Source: Phytophthora quininea
Taxonomy: Eukaryota; Oomycota; Peronosporomycetes; Peronosporales; Peronosporaceae
DNA: 64,000 nt
Direction of reading: 5' to 3'
Assembly (NCBI GenBank): GCA_011947345.1
Contig: JAAVTG010000666.1
Span: forward strand, 62,001 to 126,000
Shown: one piece after another, positions 34,370-45,808 of the stretch
How the letters are laid out: every line of letters begins with the position of its first letter
How positions within the stretch are numbered: position 1 is the first letter of the stretch
Made by a program: the position numbers and the translations under genes
Notes under the pieces: model-generated
Told to the model about the DNA's origin: nothing
Databases searched by the model: none
Seen by the model: only the letters and a program-made list of their open reading frames with translations

Positions 34370-37300
34370 ATGGAATCGGACACGGCGTCGGAGCTTTCTC
34401 CGTCGCTAGCGGCACGTGTGGGGCCGGGCAACATCCGGTCGCTGATCCTGGAGAAGGAAAAGGAGTTGCACGACATTAACGAGTACCGCATCCGGACGCT
34501 GGAGGCGCTGCTGCGCGACAAGGTGCGAGAGCCCACCATTACCCTCCCAGTAGGAATAATCTTAACGACTTTTGATAATACGATTAGGAGACCGCTGCTA
34601 GTGCGGCCAAACAGAAGCTCAGCAAGTTGCAAGAGGATTTCAAGTACAATCTCAAGCTGCTAGAAGGGCGAGACGAAGAATTGGCGCTCTACGACGCCAA
34701 CTTTGCCTCTTTAAAAATGTTTTACGGGATCGGGAGGCCGAACTGAGCGAACTTCGAGCCAAAGAGGCCGAGCTTCAAGCAGAGTTGCAGCGAGTTAAGC
34801 AACGCAATGACGAGCAGGAAGCTCATTACCAGCAGAAACTGAAAGACGCCAGGGCTCAGATGGAGGGCGCTCGCTGGAAGTTCGACGACGAACTGCGGCG
34901 TCAGCAGGACGCACTAGAGACGCAGAGACGCAATGCTGATAGGGCCATAAGAGAGAAGGACGAAGACGTGGAGACGCAGCGTAGAGAGCTGTCGGTGACT
35001 TTTGACGAGGTCATGAGACAGCGAGAGTCCGAGTTCAAACGAACTACAGACGAATTGCAGACAAAGACTAGGGATTTAGAGCTGAAAATGAAAGCGTTGA
35101 GTAGAGACGCTGACGCACAGAGAGCAAGAGCTGAGGAGCTCAAGGCGAAGAACGAGAATCTGCAGCAAATGCTACAGGAGAACGACAAAGAGACCAAATC
35201 GCTGGAGTGGACGTTGGCGGATGTGCGGAGTGCCAAAGACGCCAAAGTGAGCGAACTCGAAGGTGAAGTGGCCAAGCTCAACGACGTGAAGCAGAAATTG
35301 CTGGATGAGTATGAGAATAAGATGGCAGAGTTGTTGCAGTCGCTGCACTCGGTAGAGAAGGCGTTCGTGCAGCAGAAAGCCCAGTACGATGAGGAGCTGG
35401 AGAGATACCTGCAGCGGAAAGAAAACGAGGCACAAGAAGCGAGTTCTCGGAGCGAGGCGAAGGTGGAAGCGCTTACGAATAAGTTACGTGAGAGTGAAGA
35501 GAGGGTGGAGGGGTTAAAGGCAGAGCTAAAGCAAGCCAAATGGGACGCAGACGATAAGATGCTGGACAAGGAGCGCGAGATCGATCGTATCAGAAGTCAA
35601 CTGCAGGACATAGAAGACGAACAGCAGCGTGCTGCTGGTGAACTGAAGCAGCAATTACGCGCTGGGGATCGTGAGACTCAAACTCTGCAAGAAAAACTGC
35701 AAGATGCTTCACGACAGATTGCCTTGTTAAAAGAGAAGGACAAAGCCCAGCGCCAAGAACTGTTGGAAAGTGTAGAGAAGCAAGAAGATCTGCAGCGTGA
35801 ACTGGTGGCGGTCAATCTTCGGTGGGAGAACCGATGGCAAGACCAGCAGCAAGAGTTGGACGAGCGACACGAGCTGCGAGTTCGTGAGCTACAACAAGTA
35901 AAAGATCGCATGTTGAGTGAGAAGCAAGCGGTTGAAGAGCGGCTTTTGCAGGCAGAGAACGACGTGCAACGGCTACGGTCCGAGCTGTCCTCGCTGAGAT
36001 CTAGTGCTCGTATCACCGAGTCCTTTGGGTCGCAGTACCTAACCAAACAGAATGGCGACGTGAGAGCTTCTTCGAACTCTGTTCCAGCAGCTCCATCTCC
36101 TCTGTGGAGTGACGATCCTGGTACATTGTCTCCAGTCCCTGGCGTGTCTCCGCTACTTACCGACAGCCCAGTGCTGCAGCGCAATTCGACAACTGCTGCG
36201 AGTGCAGGGGCATTAGAAATGGAAAATGCGAAATTGCGTGAGGTGATCCGGCAAATGAAAGAGGCGCTGGCTCATCAGGCAGAAGAGATGGAGACGTCTT
36301 CAGGACAAGGTAGCGGTAGTCGAAGCGCCTCAAAGTTGGCTGCCCAATTGTTAGAAGCTCAAGAACGTTGTGTTTCCCTGGAAAGGCAACTCCAAGAACA
36401 CAGCGAAGTATCAGGAGATAGAGGTAGCCTTGTTATCCAGCTTGAAAGCTGCCAGAGAGAACTTGCAGAGGCTCAACATGTCATCGAGATGAAAGCGAAG
36501 CGCATTGCTGAGCTGGAAGCTCATGTTGCCGAGCTGGAAGGCGGCAAAGCAGCAACACCCGAACTGCAGAGCGGACGTGTCGCTCTGGAAGCTCAACTTG
36601 CAGCCCTCAAACAGAAGCTGGAAAGCGCCAACAATGACATTGACCGTCTCGTGCGAGAGCGCAGTCAGCTGATGGAACTCAGCAACCAACTTCGCGCTGA
36701 TTTACGTCGAACTGGGTCGGACGCAGGGTCAAGATCGTCCACACCCCGCGTGGAATTTACTGGCAAGAAGGACTATGAGAACCTGATTGCCGAGCTGACT
36801 CAGTCGTTAGAAGAAGCAAGAGTCCACAACAAAACTCTCAAGAAAGAGCTACGTCGGATGGTGAAGCTGCAGGTGCAATTTCAACAGGAGCGAGAGAGTA
36901 ATGCGGAAGGTAGCGTAACGACTTCCGCCACCTCTCGAGACCGAGTCGGTCGATCTTCAGGATCCAACGCAAGCTTAGAAGGCGACGACGCCATTCAAAA
37001 CGGGTCTAGGAAGCGTAGTAAATCTAGCACCTTGTCCATGGTGCGGTCTCTAGATCCTGGAGCAGCACGAGGGTCAGGTCGGAGTTCAACACGATCCAGC
37101 ACGTCAGTGCGCTCTGCATCTGAAGGTGATAACGAGTCCATCGCCACCAGCAAGAGCGATCTGGACGATCAGTTGCTGGCCCTAGCACGAAACAAACGAC
37201 CAAGCAGCCGCACTCCATCTCGACGGATGACTCGGACGATACCACCGACCATTTCCGAGCATGCGAGCGATAGCGAGGCCGAAGCTGACGCTTTTGCTCC

Positions 37301-37800
37301 GGATGACGCAGTGGAAGGTAAGAATGCTGCTGGCAAGTCTCCGCTTGGGCGACTGTTTCAAACTGCGGACCGACGAGCTTCAGACGAGTCCAATTCAAGT
37401 GCCGGCGGCAACACCAGTGCCAAGGTCACAGACGCGCGGCTGAAACTGCAGCAGGCCAAAGAGATGCTGATGCTGTCGGGGAAACGAGCGCCAGTTGCAG
37501 AAGCACGAGCCAGTACTACCAGCCTGGCGAGTTTTGCTGCCACTGCTGCGACTGGAACGCCAACTCTCACCCGCCTCAGTGATCGCGAAACAGACAGCCA
37601 ACGCTCAGCCATCAAGAAGATGAAGCAGCTGCAGTCCAAACGCGCCGAGATGGTCAACGAGCGCAAAAGGTGCGCAACTACAGTCTTGGCCCCACATAGA
37701 AGTACACGAGAGAAGAACAACATTTAATGTAAAACTAACTTTGTTCCTACCTGTTTGACGTCCTCTCTGTTGTGGAATTTGATGCAGTGGCAAGACATAA
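34370..37800 (+). CDS. CCDC57-like coiled-coil protein
   Basis: Exon 1 (34370-34522) encodes MESDTASELSPSLAARVGPG and an EKEKELHDINEYRIRTLEAL helix. A 65-bp GT-AG intron (34523-34587) follows; exon 2 has KLQEDFKYNLKLLEGRDEEL and ALYDANFASLK. I recall this block as typical of CCDC57, a centriolar-satellite/basal-body protein. One A is missing near 34714-34718, then about 980 residues continue, mostly coiled coil, with Ser-rich low-complexity linkers near 36090-36330 and 36890-37400. The long frame stops at 37727. A donor at GGTGCGCAAC (37668) with an acceptor at 37787 would instead end the protein a few codons later at about 37800. A role in centriole or flagellum biology is inferred from the family only. 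Confidence 0.65.
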
Positions 37801-37827
37801 TAAGCGGAACCCGGTCGGTCCATCGTT

Positions 37828-38820
<993 letters not shown>

Positions 38821-38898
38821 CTTGTTTGGCTGGAGGGAGGATCTGAAAATGTATGGAAAACATAGGAAGTAGTGAAAATGTAGCCATGTTGGCTGTGT

Positions 38899-40148
38899 CT
38901 ATTGCTGCGAGTGCGTCTTCTTCTCAAGCGCCAGCAGCGCCTTCTCTATTCTGCGGGTGATGGCCGAGTACAGTTTCTTCTCCTTCTCCTGAGTCTCCCA
39001 TGGACTGCTGCCTTCCACGCGGTCAGTGGTGAACTGCTCGAACAGGTCGTCGAAGTTGAGCGGCTCGCCCACGATCACGCCCAGGTCCAAGTTGGTCCTC
39101 GGGACGACGCTGATCAGTCGGTTGTGCGCGTCCTGCGGCATGAGCTGCTCCATGTTGTAATGGTACACGGGCACCACGACGGGCCGCTTGGTGGCGCGCG
39201 CGATGAGTTTGCCAACTCCCCATTTCAGCCGACCGATCTCTTCCCGACGAGGACGGGGACGACCACCGAGAGCTGTAACAAGCAGCAGAAGTAAAGCAAG
39301 GCATGGTTAGAGCAGTGAAGACGTCGTTGCAAGAGGCCGGTAGTCTTACGTTCATGTTGGCAGATCTTGCCCTCGGGGAAGATGTGGACCCACGCGCCCT
39401 TCTGCACCTTGTCGAAAATGGCTCGGATCATCTACAACCCAAGGAATAAGTCACCAAGCACTTCTAAGACATGGATGTGCCAACCACGTACGTAATGGTC
39501 AATGCCTGCTCCTCTCTTCACCGGCAGCGTCTTGGCGCCAAAGAAGACGGTAGATAGCAGTTTCCCCTTCGTATAGCAGTACTCCTGACTGTAGAAGATC
39601 AACCACCATTTTCGTCAGCAAACCCTCTACTTCGTCAGCACCACCAGAATGCGTCTCCTACCTGGCCAGACTCCACCGTCCGTTCCACGGCCACGCAAAC
39701 TTCCACGGCATCATACTGCAACACACTCCATCAGTCCTTTAAGCTCCCTCCAACTCTGCACTGGCTCGTACTTGGCAAACACGGCCGGGTCGTCAACCGT
39801 GGCCGAGTGGTTGGACACGGTGATGACTGCCGTCCCCTCGGGCCGCCGCTCTAGCTCTCGCACGAGGATCTCGCTGCCCTCCACCTTGGTCCGGTTCAGC
39901 AGCTGCAGATACACCTTGGACGCCAGTGTGGCGGCCCCGAAGATGGGCGTACGCGCCACGTCGTGCAGCCAGTCGGGGAACCGCTGCGGCCGTTCGCCGG
40001 CGTACGCTCCGTCCCCCAAGTCCGCTGTGGGCGCGTCCACATAGAGAGCGACGACACCCATCCCCAACGCGCCAGCGCCGACGGTCAGCGCGCTCAACGT
40101 CAACGAGCGCGCGAGCGGAGACCGCGGGGTGGCCACGCGCCGCATCAT
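38899..40148 (-). CDS. Tafazzin-type monolysocardiolipin acyltransferase
   Basis: Five exons: 40148-39772, 39715-39662, 39588-39492, 39431-39350, 39272-38899. All introns are GT-AG, phases agree, and the product is 327 residues without a break. The acyltransferase motif is NHSATVDDP (HX4D), followed by NMMPWKFAWPW, CYTKGKLLSTVFFGAKTLPV, VHIFPEGKI and WGVGKLIARATKRPVVVP, the order seen in tafazzins. An N-terminal hydrophobic segment (LTVGAGALGMGVVALYV) fits association with the inner mitochondrial membrane. Tafazzin remodels cardiolipin acyl chains. The gene is 78 bp upstream of the PP2A start on the same strand. Confidence 0.85.
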
Positions 40149-40271
40149 GACACCGAGCAGATCCGATTGTGATGGTTGATGGAAAGTACTGTGATGGTGT
40201 ATTGATCTAAGTTATGTAGAAGCTACCATCTTTTCGATACATGAGACGGACGTTTTGGCTCGAAATCACGA

Positions 40272-42988
40272 TTAGAGCTCGCCGTGCGTCATGAAGGCGT
40301 CGACGGCGCCGCAGTCGTCGAGCACTCCGTAGGAGCCATGGGCGTCGCTGCTGGCATGGTACAGCGCGCAGATGCAGGCGCCAGAGTCCTCGTCGCAGCG
40401 GCCGCGGTTGTTGCAGACGCTGTCTTCCTTGGTGCCTTGTGTGGTTTGAGTCACTGCGACGGACACGGCGGACGAGGAAGTCAATGCAGAGGACGAGACA
40501 CTTAGCAGCGGGAGATCTCCTGACGGAGAGAAGAACGTCACGGTCATAGCTGCAGTAGTGGGAGTTAGGAGACTGCGGTGGTAGACATGACTAGTTGGGA
40601 CGTACTGTTGCCGGAAGAAGTGCATGCCGAGCCTGCCGAGAAGGTGACGCTGACACTTGTGATCCTGTTGGACATTGGATGGGAATGAATCACCAGCAAA
40701 TGCTACGGGTGGTTCGGAGCGACTTACGTGATGAGGCTCTCGAGAGCAGCTTCGACTTGTGCTGTGGACGCTGAGTACGGAATCGGAAGAGTTGTTTCGC
40801 CACGGAAAGAGAAGGTGAAGCTGCCTCCGCTGGCGGTGCAAGCGACGGTTTGCACTTCGTCGACTTGGCCGGTGGTCCACGGATCGTCGCCACTTGGACA
40901 GGGGACTAGAAACAGAAGAAGGGGTGGTGTAAGGCATTCTGAGGTGTGGCGAGAGAGACAGAGACGTACTCTTGGCGCAGTTGTAGCCCGAATACCGCAC
41001 GATTGTTCCTTTGTCGAGGGTGACCTTGTCGCAGTAACAACCGTAGACCATGTCGGACTCCCAAGTCGTCATGGCGTTGGGGTCTGACCCATACACGAAG
41101 CCAGCGGTGCCGTATGTGACGGTTGGAGTAAGTGCCGCGAGCTCCCGAAGAGATTTACAGACGCCTCGGCCGCTGCAGACAGCTCCACTGCCTGTTGTTG
41201 GGCACGACACTATGGAGAAAGAAATAATTCTGTCAGTGCAATCAATGCATGCAGAACTAGGGGAGCAACGTCCTACTTCGAGCACACGCGGCTCCCTCGA
41301 AGCCAGGAAAACATTTACAGGCGCCGGCATTAGTGCATAGTCCCTGATAAAAGACAGCAATTCGTTAGTACTTGGCCCAAGATGGTGTCGGCTGAAAGAA
41401 AGCGCACCGCATTGGAACACTGGACGACTGAGTAATGAGCCACATTGTTTATTTGCACTTCTTCCGCCCAGGCACGCCCCGTTGGGCACACTGGCTGAGA
41501 ACAATCGTAGCCTTTAAACCCACCGTTGCAATTGCAGCGATAGAGCGGAGCACCCGAGCATATTCCTTGGCCGTAGCAGCGCGTCACAGACCCAGCGATC
41601 CCTGCAAGCAAGCAATTTTAGGTGAGATATTTCCCGATTCGATAAGCAGTTTACCTGGGCAGGTCATGCTGGTTCCGCTGTAGTAGCCGCAGTCCAGAAA
41701 TCCGCCAGAGTTCCCCAATGCTACGGATGTAGTTTACGCTCATCAATACAACGTGGGGAACTGGTTTAAGAACAAAATCTCACCGTCACTTGGTCCGAAT
41801 CCTGGCTGGCAGGAACAGAGACCGAGAAGAGTATTGCACATTCCTCTGCCTGAACACTCGAGCCACTTGTCACGGTTTCAGTTAGCTCCAACGGCTTTCA
41901 ACTAACGTGTGCGAATAAAATTCATTCTCAGTGCCTCTTTGGTTCCTCGCTGCGTTGGTAGATTCGATCCGTAAGCTGCCGTAGCTCCATCTGCGAAGAC
42001 GGGAACATTAAACTTCGAGGCTCACCAACTCTAGTTATTGGTAGACGTACCTGTTTGCACCGTGAGAGAATTCGTCCCCGTTAGCTTTGAAGTCACGACA
42101 AGCGCTGGTACATCCCCGTGCTCGTACGTGAAAGTCACCAAAGCAGAGACTCCATTAGCGTCACACAGTGTTGTTCCGCCGTCCAGCGTCACAGAGATGC
42201 CTCGAATTGTCAACAATCCTTCAAGTGCAGTCGCCAACGTCGCGGCTGTGTCGACACTCCCGTCAAGAGGACGCGTTGTTTCGCCACGGAAGCTCAGTGT
42301 GAAAGTTCCTGAGCACCCGGCACCGCAGAGACAGGAAACTGCCTGAATTTCGTCAACTTGGCCGGTCGATATCGGGTCGTCCCCGTACGGACATTGTCGT
42401 TCCGAGCAGTCCACACCCGTGTAGCCGCGGTCGCACACACAGCCGTAAATTCGATCGGCATCCCATGGCGCCGTATACGTCGCTGAATAGAGCAAATTGT
42501 AGTCGTTCCTGCCTTCTCCCATCGCTCTCATGGACATACATTTGCCGTGGCCGTTGCAGTTGGTCCGACACAGCTGAAGTCGCTCACAGGCAACCCCTGC
42601 GAAGCCAGCGTCGCATTCACAGCGACCGTTGCCTCGGTTGCACTGGCCTCGATTGGAGCACTCGCGAGGCACGGACCGAGCGGAGTTGTCAGCAGTGGCG
42701 AAGTCCACCCAGGGAGCGCCAACGGGGCATGCTCGGTCGTTGCAGTCGAAGCCCGTGTAGCCTGGGAAGCAGGTGCATCTGGAAAAGCGATTTGCATGTT
42801 GTCAGCTGGTCGAAGTTGGAGACACAATCTTCCTGTGGAGCGCAATCTTCGTGGCTTTCTTACGTGTTGGAGCTGCCGCAGACGCCGTGGCGATTGCAGT
42901 TGGACGGACACGCTGCCTGGGAGATCGCAGCGGAGGAGACGAGAAGCAGCAGAGCCACAAGCAACGTCCGTAGCTCACACCGCCGCAT
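40272..42988 (-). CDS. EGF-repeat tubular-hair (mastigoneme)-type secreted protein
   Basis: Start at 42988 with signal peptide MRRCELRTLLVALLLLVSSA. About nine exons; clear ones are 42988-42864, 42778-42051 and one beginning at 41990. Modules alternate EGF-like parts (CPSNCNRHGVCGSSNTCTCF; CSNRGQCNRGNGRCECDAGF; CNNRGRCDEDSGACICALYH) with a second domain beginning CPYGDDPISTGQVDEIQAV or CPSGDDPWTTGQVDEVQTV and including TLSFRGETT. This arrangement is that of the stramenopile Sig/Ocm mastigoneme proteins. The next boundary after 41990 works best with a GC-AG intron starting at about 41930 (GTKE joined to CSGRGMCN). Expected to be expressed in zoospores, on the flagellum; that is inferred from family. 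Confidence 0.75.
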
Positions 42989-43833
42989 TGTCCGCTTGTC
43001 GGGGCTAGTCCGCGTCGAATAGTCGCCGCCATTTTGGACGAGCAACGTGCCACGCTGGACTCGAAGCGAAGCTCACCACGCCGGACACGAACAAGGAGGC
43101 TGCTTGACGCCGGATCTCCTCCACGACGACGATCTGCTCCAGACTCTGCTTGAACCTTGCGGACATTGCAAGCACGTGCACCCATCACCAACCACCGCCA
43201 TCGGGCGACAGCATGCACTTTGCCGCGAGGAAGCGAGCGCTTTGCGGCAGTTCAGTGCATGGACCGAGCAGCCAGCGGCGCACTGATCGGCAAGACACCG
43301 CCGACACTCGGCGACATGCAGCGCCGGCGAATGCACGACGAGCTGGCGAAGGTGCCGGCGACGGCAGCGACCACAAATGCCGAGCTCCTCCTCTCTCCTG
43401 CCCGAATGGACTCCACGTACTCAGACCAGCATCTATAGGCGCCGAGAAGAGCTGCTGTACTGGCGAAAGCTGCTCGTGACGAGCTTGGTCACTTCCGCTC
43501 CGTGCGGACGACTCTGATCTTCAAGTTGCAGCGTCTTTGAGTCAACACCGCCGCCGCCGCCTCCGAACATCTTGGCCAGAGTATACTCGCGCCGCCGCCA
43601 CCTTCCGCGTCAACCTCGACGCTCCTTGCGCGCCCGAAACTCGGCTACGTGTGGCTGTGCCGTGCCCAGGTCGTCCTCACTCGTCTACGCACTGTAGACA
43701 CTTTGCATGCTCATGCTATTAGCGTTAAACTCTGCTTGGCGGCTGCGACCAATCAACGCGCGCGTATCCTCTTGAGCGTGTCGGCGGTCTCACTTCCGAA
43801 TCTGCCGAGCCAAGCACCAAGTCAACGTCTGCC
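42989..43833. other. Divergent intergenic region, possible small gene
   Basis: Between the EGF gene and the G3P dehydrogenase. A plus-strand frame at about 43262-43510 could encode a short protein (MQRRRMHDELAKVPATAATT, ELLLSPARMDSTYSDQHL, then after a one-base slip RRREELLYWRKLLVTSLV). No family is recognised, so it is not called as a gene. TCACTTCCGAAT near 43790 may be an initiator for the dehydrogenase. Confidence 0.3.
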
Positions 43834-45672
43834 ATGGCCTTCGCGTTCAGCCGCTCGTCCAAGCGCGTCGCGCTGGGGCTGCTGGGCGGCGCTGGCGCGC
43901 TCTCCACCGCCTCCGTCGTGTCTGCCAAGGAGCGCAGCCGCCTCGTGGCGCCCATCAAGTGCGAGGACGGCTCCGTGATCCTGCCGTACGAGACGCCGAC
44001 GCGCCAGCAGCAGCTGCAGCGCCTCAAGCAGGAGCACTTCGACGTGCTGGTCATCGGCGGCGGCGCCACGGGCTCCGGCTGCGCGCTGGACGCTGCCACG
44101 CGCGGCCTGAACACGGCGGTGGTGGAGGCCGCGGATTTTGCGGCGGGCACGTCCGGCCGCTCCACGAAGCTCATCCACGGCGGCATCCGATACCTGGAGA
44201 CGGCCTTCATGAAGCTGGACTACGCGGCCTTCAAGCTGGTCAACGAGGCGCTGGAGGAGCGCTCCTTCTTCCTGTCTGCAGCGCCCTACATGAACCGCCC
44301 GCTGCCTATTATGATCCCCATCTACAAGTGGTGGGAAGTGCCCTACATGTGGGTGGGGGCCAAGGCCTACGATGTGGTGGCTGGTAGCAAACGCTTCGTG
44401 CCTGGCAGCTACTACATCAACGCAGAGGAGGCCATGTTCCAGTTCCCGATGCTCAGAAAGGAGGGACTGAAGGGAGCCATCGTCTACTACGACGGACAGA
44501 TGAACGACACGAGAATGAACGTGTCGATCGCTCTCACAGCCACTCAGAACGGAGCCACAGTGGCCAACTACGTCAAGGTGGTGCATTTGATCAAGGACGA
44601 CGAGGGAAAAGTACGTGGCGCTCATGTCAAGGACTCTTTGACTGGCGAGGAGTGGGACGTCAAGGCCCACGCAGTGGTGAACGCCACGGGCCCCTTCACG
44701 GACGGTATCCGCCAAATGGACGACCCCAAGAAGGAGAAGATCGTCGTGCCTGCTGCTGGTGTGCACACAGTGCTGCCCGACCACTTCAGTCCCAACCGCA
44801 TGGGTCTGATCGTACCCAAGACGAGCGACGGTCGCGTGCTGTTCTTCCTGCCCTGGGAGAACGGAACGCTGGCCGGCACCACCGACTCGCAGTCGGAGAT
44901 CACGATGCTACCGGAGCCCACCAAGCAGGAGGTGGACTTCATTATCGACGAGGCCAACCGCTACTTGGCCAAGGACGTCACTCGCAACGACGTCAAGTCG
45001 GCCTGGTCGGGTATTCGTCCGCTGGTGAAGGACCCACGTCACGCTGACGGGTCGACGGCCGCGATCTCCCGCGAGCACGTCGTCGAAGTCTCGGACTCGA
45101 ACATGGTCACGATCGCCGGCGGCAAGTGGACGACGTACCGTCGCATGGCACAGGACGCCATTGACAAGCTGGTAGAGACTGTGCCTGAGATTAAGGCCAA
45201 GGCCTCGCCCTGTAAGACTCGTGAGGTAGGAATCATCGGTGCCGACCGCATCGGCGAAGTCTGCAACAAGAAGTTCGATAAGATCACCGTTACCCTGCGC
45301 GAGAACTACAACCTGGACAAGGACATTGCCGAGCACCTGATGCGCAACTACGGCACGCGCGCACTGCAGGTGGCCGAGATCGAGCAGGATGGTTTCCTGG
45401 ACCGCAAACACACTGACCACCCACGTCGTCTCCACCCCAAGTACCCGTACTTGGAGGCGGAGGTCGTGTTCGCTGTCCGACAGGAGTACGCGCTGAAGGC
45501 GACGGACGTTCTGGGCCGTCGTATGCGTCTGGCTTTCATTGACAGCGGCATCGGCATGGAACTGGCCCCGCGTGTGGTGCACATGATGGGGGAACTGCTC
45601 GGCTGGTCGAAGGCCCGTCGGGACGAGGAGCTCAAGGAATGCAAGACGTACCTCGAGACCATGCACAACTAA
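43834..45672 (+). CDS. FAD-dependent glycerol-3-phosphate dehydrogenase, mitochondrial
   Basis: An intact 612-residue frame. The N-terminus (MAFAFSRSSKRVALGLLGGA) is basic and hydrophobic, as for import into mitochondria. The FAD Rossmann motif is DVLVIGGGATGSGCALDAAT, followed by GTSGRSTKLIHGGIRYLE, VNATGPFTDGIR, LFFLPWENGTLAGTTD, SAWSGIRPLV and TIAGGKWTTYRRMAQDAID, with a C-terminal DAO-type domain (EAEVVFAVRQEYALKATDVL). It oxidises glycerol-3-phosphate to dihydroxyacetone phosphate and passes electrons to ubiquinone. No EF-hand extension is present, unlike animal GPD2. Strong G/C third positions are seen, as for a highly expressed gene. Confidence 0.92.
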   Translation: MAFAFSRSSKRVALGLLGGAGALSTASVVSAKERSRLVAPIKCEDGSVILPYETPTRQQQLQRLKQEHFDVLVIGGGATGSGCALDAATRGLNTAVVEAADFAAGTSGRSTKLIHGGIRYLETAFMKLDYAAFKLVNEALEERSFFLSAAPYMNRPLPIMIPIYKWWEVPYMWVGAKAYDVVAGSKRFVPGSYYINAEEAMFQFPMLRKEGLKGAIVYYDGQMNDTRMNVSIALTATQNGATVANYVKVVHLIKDDEGKVRGAHVKDSLTGEEWDVKAHAVVNATGPFTDGIRQMDDPKKEKIVVPAAGVHTVLPDHFSPNRMGLIVPKTSDGRVLFFLPWENGTLAGTTDSQSEITMLPEPTKQEVDFIIDEANRYLAKDVTRNDVKSAWSGIRPLVKDPRHADGSTAAISREHVVEVSDSNMVTIAGGKWTTYRRMAQDAIDKLVETVPEIKAKASPCKTREVGIIGADRIGEVCNKKFDKITVTLRENYNLDKDIAEHLMRNYGTRALQVAEIEQDGFLDRKHTDHPRRLHPKYPYLEAEVVFAVRQEYALKATDVLGRRMRLAFIDSGIGMELAPRVVHMMGELLGWSKARRDEELKECKTYLETMHN

Positions 45673-45808
45673 AGTATCTCGTCCAGAATTTAGCAGCAGA
45701 GCAACAGGATGTCGAGCAAAACGGAAACGAGCGTTTGTGCAGCCGAAGGAAAACGCCTAGCGCGGTTCAATTACAATATACATGCAGTGACTCCAACCAA
45801 ACTTCAAA

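Noticed and set aside
43047..43510. Gene(s) in the gap before the G3P dehydrogenase
   Set aside because: Several overlapping short frames compete, none has a domain, and the best one needs a frame repair.
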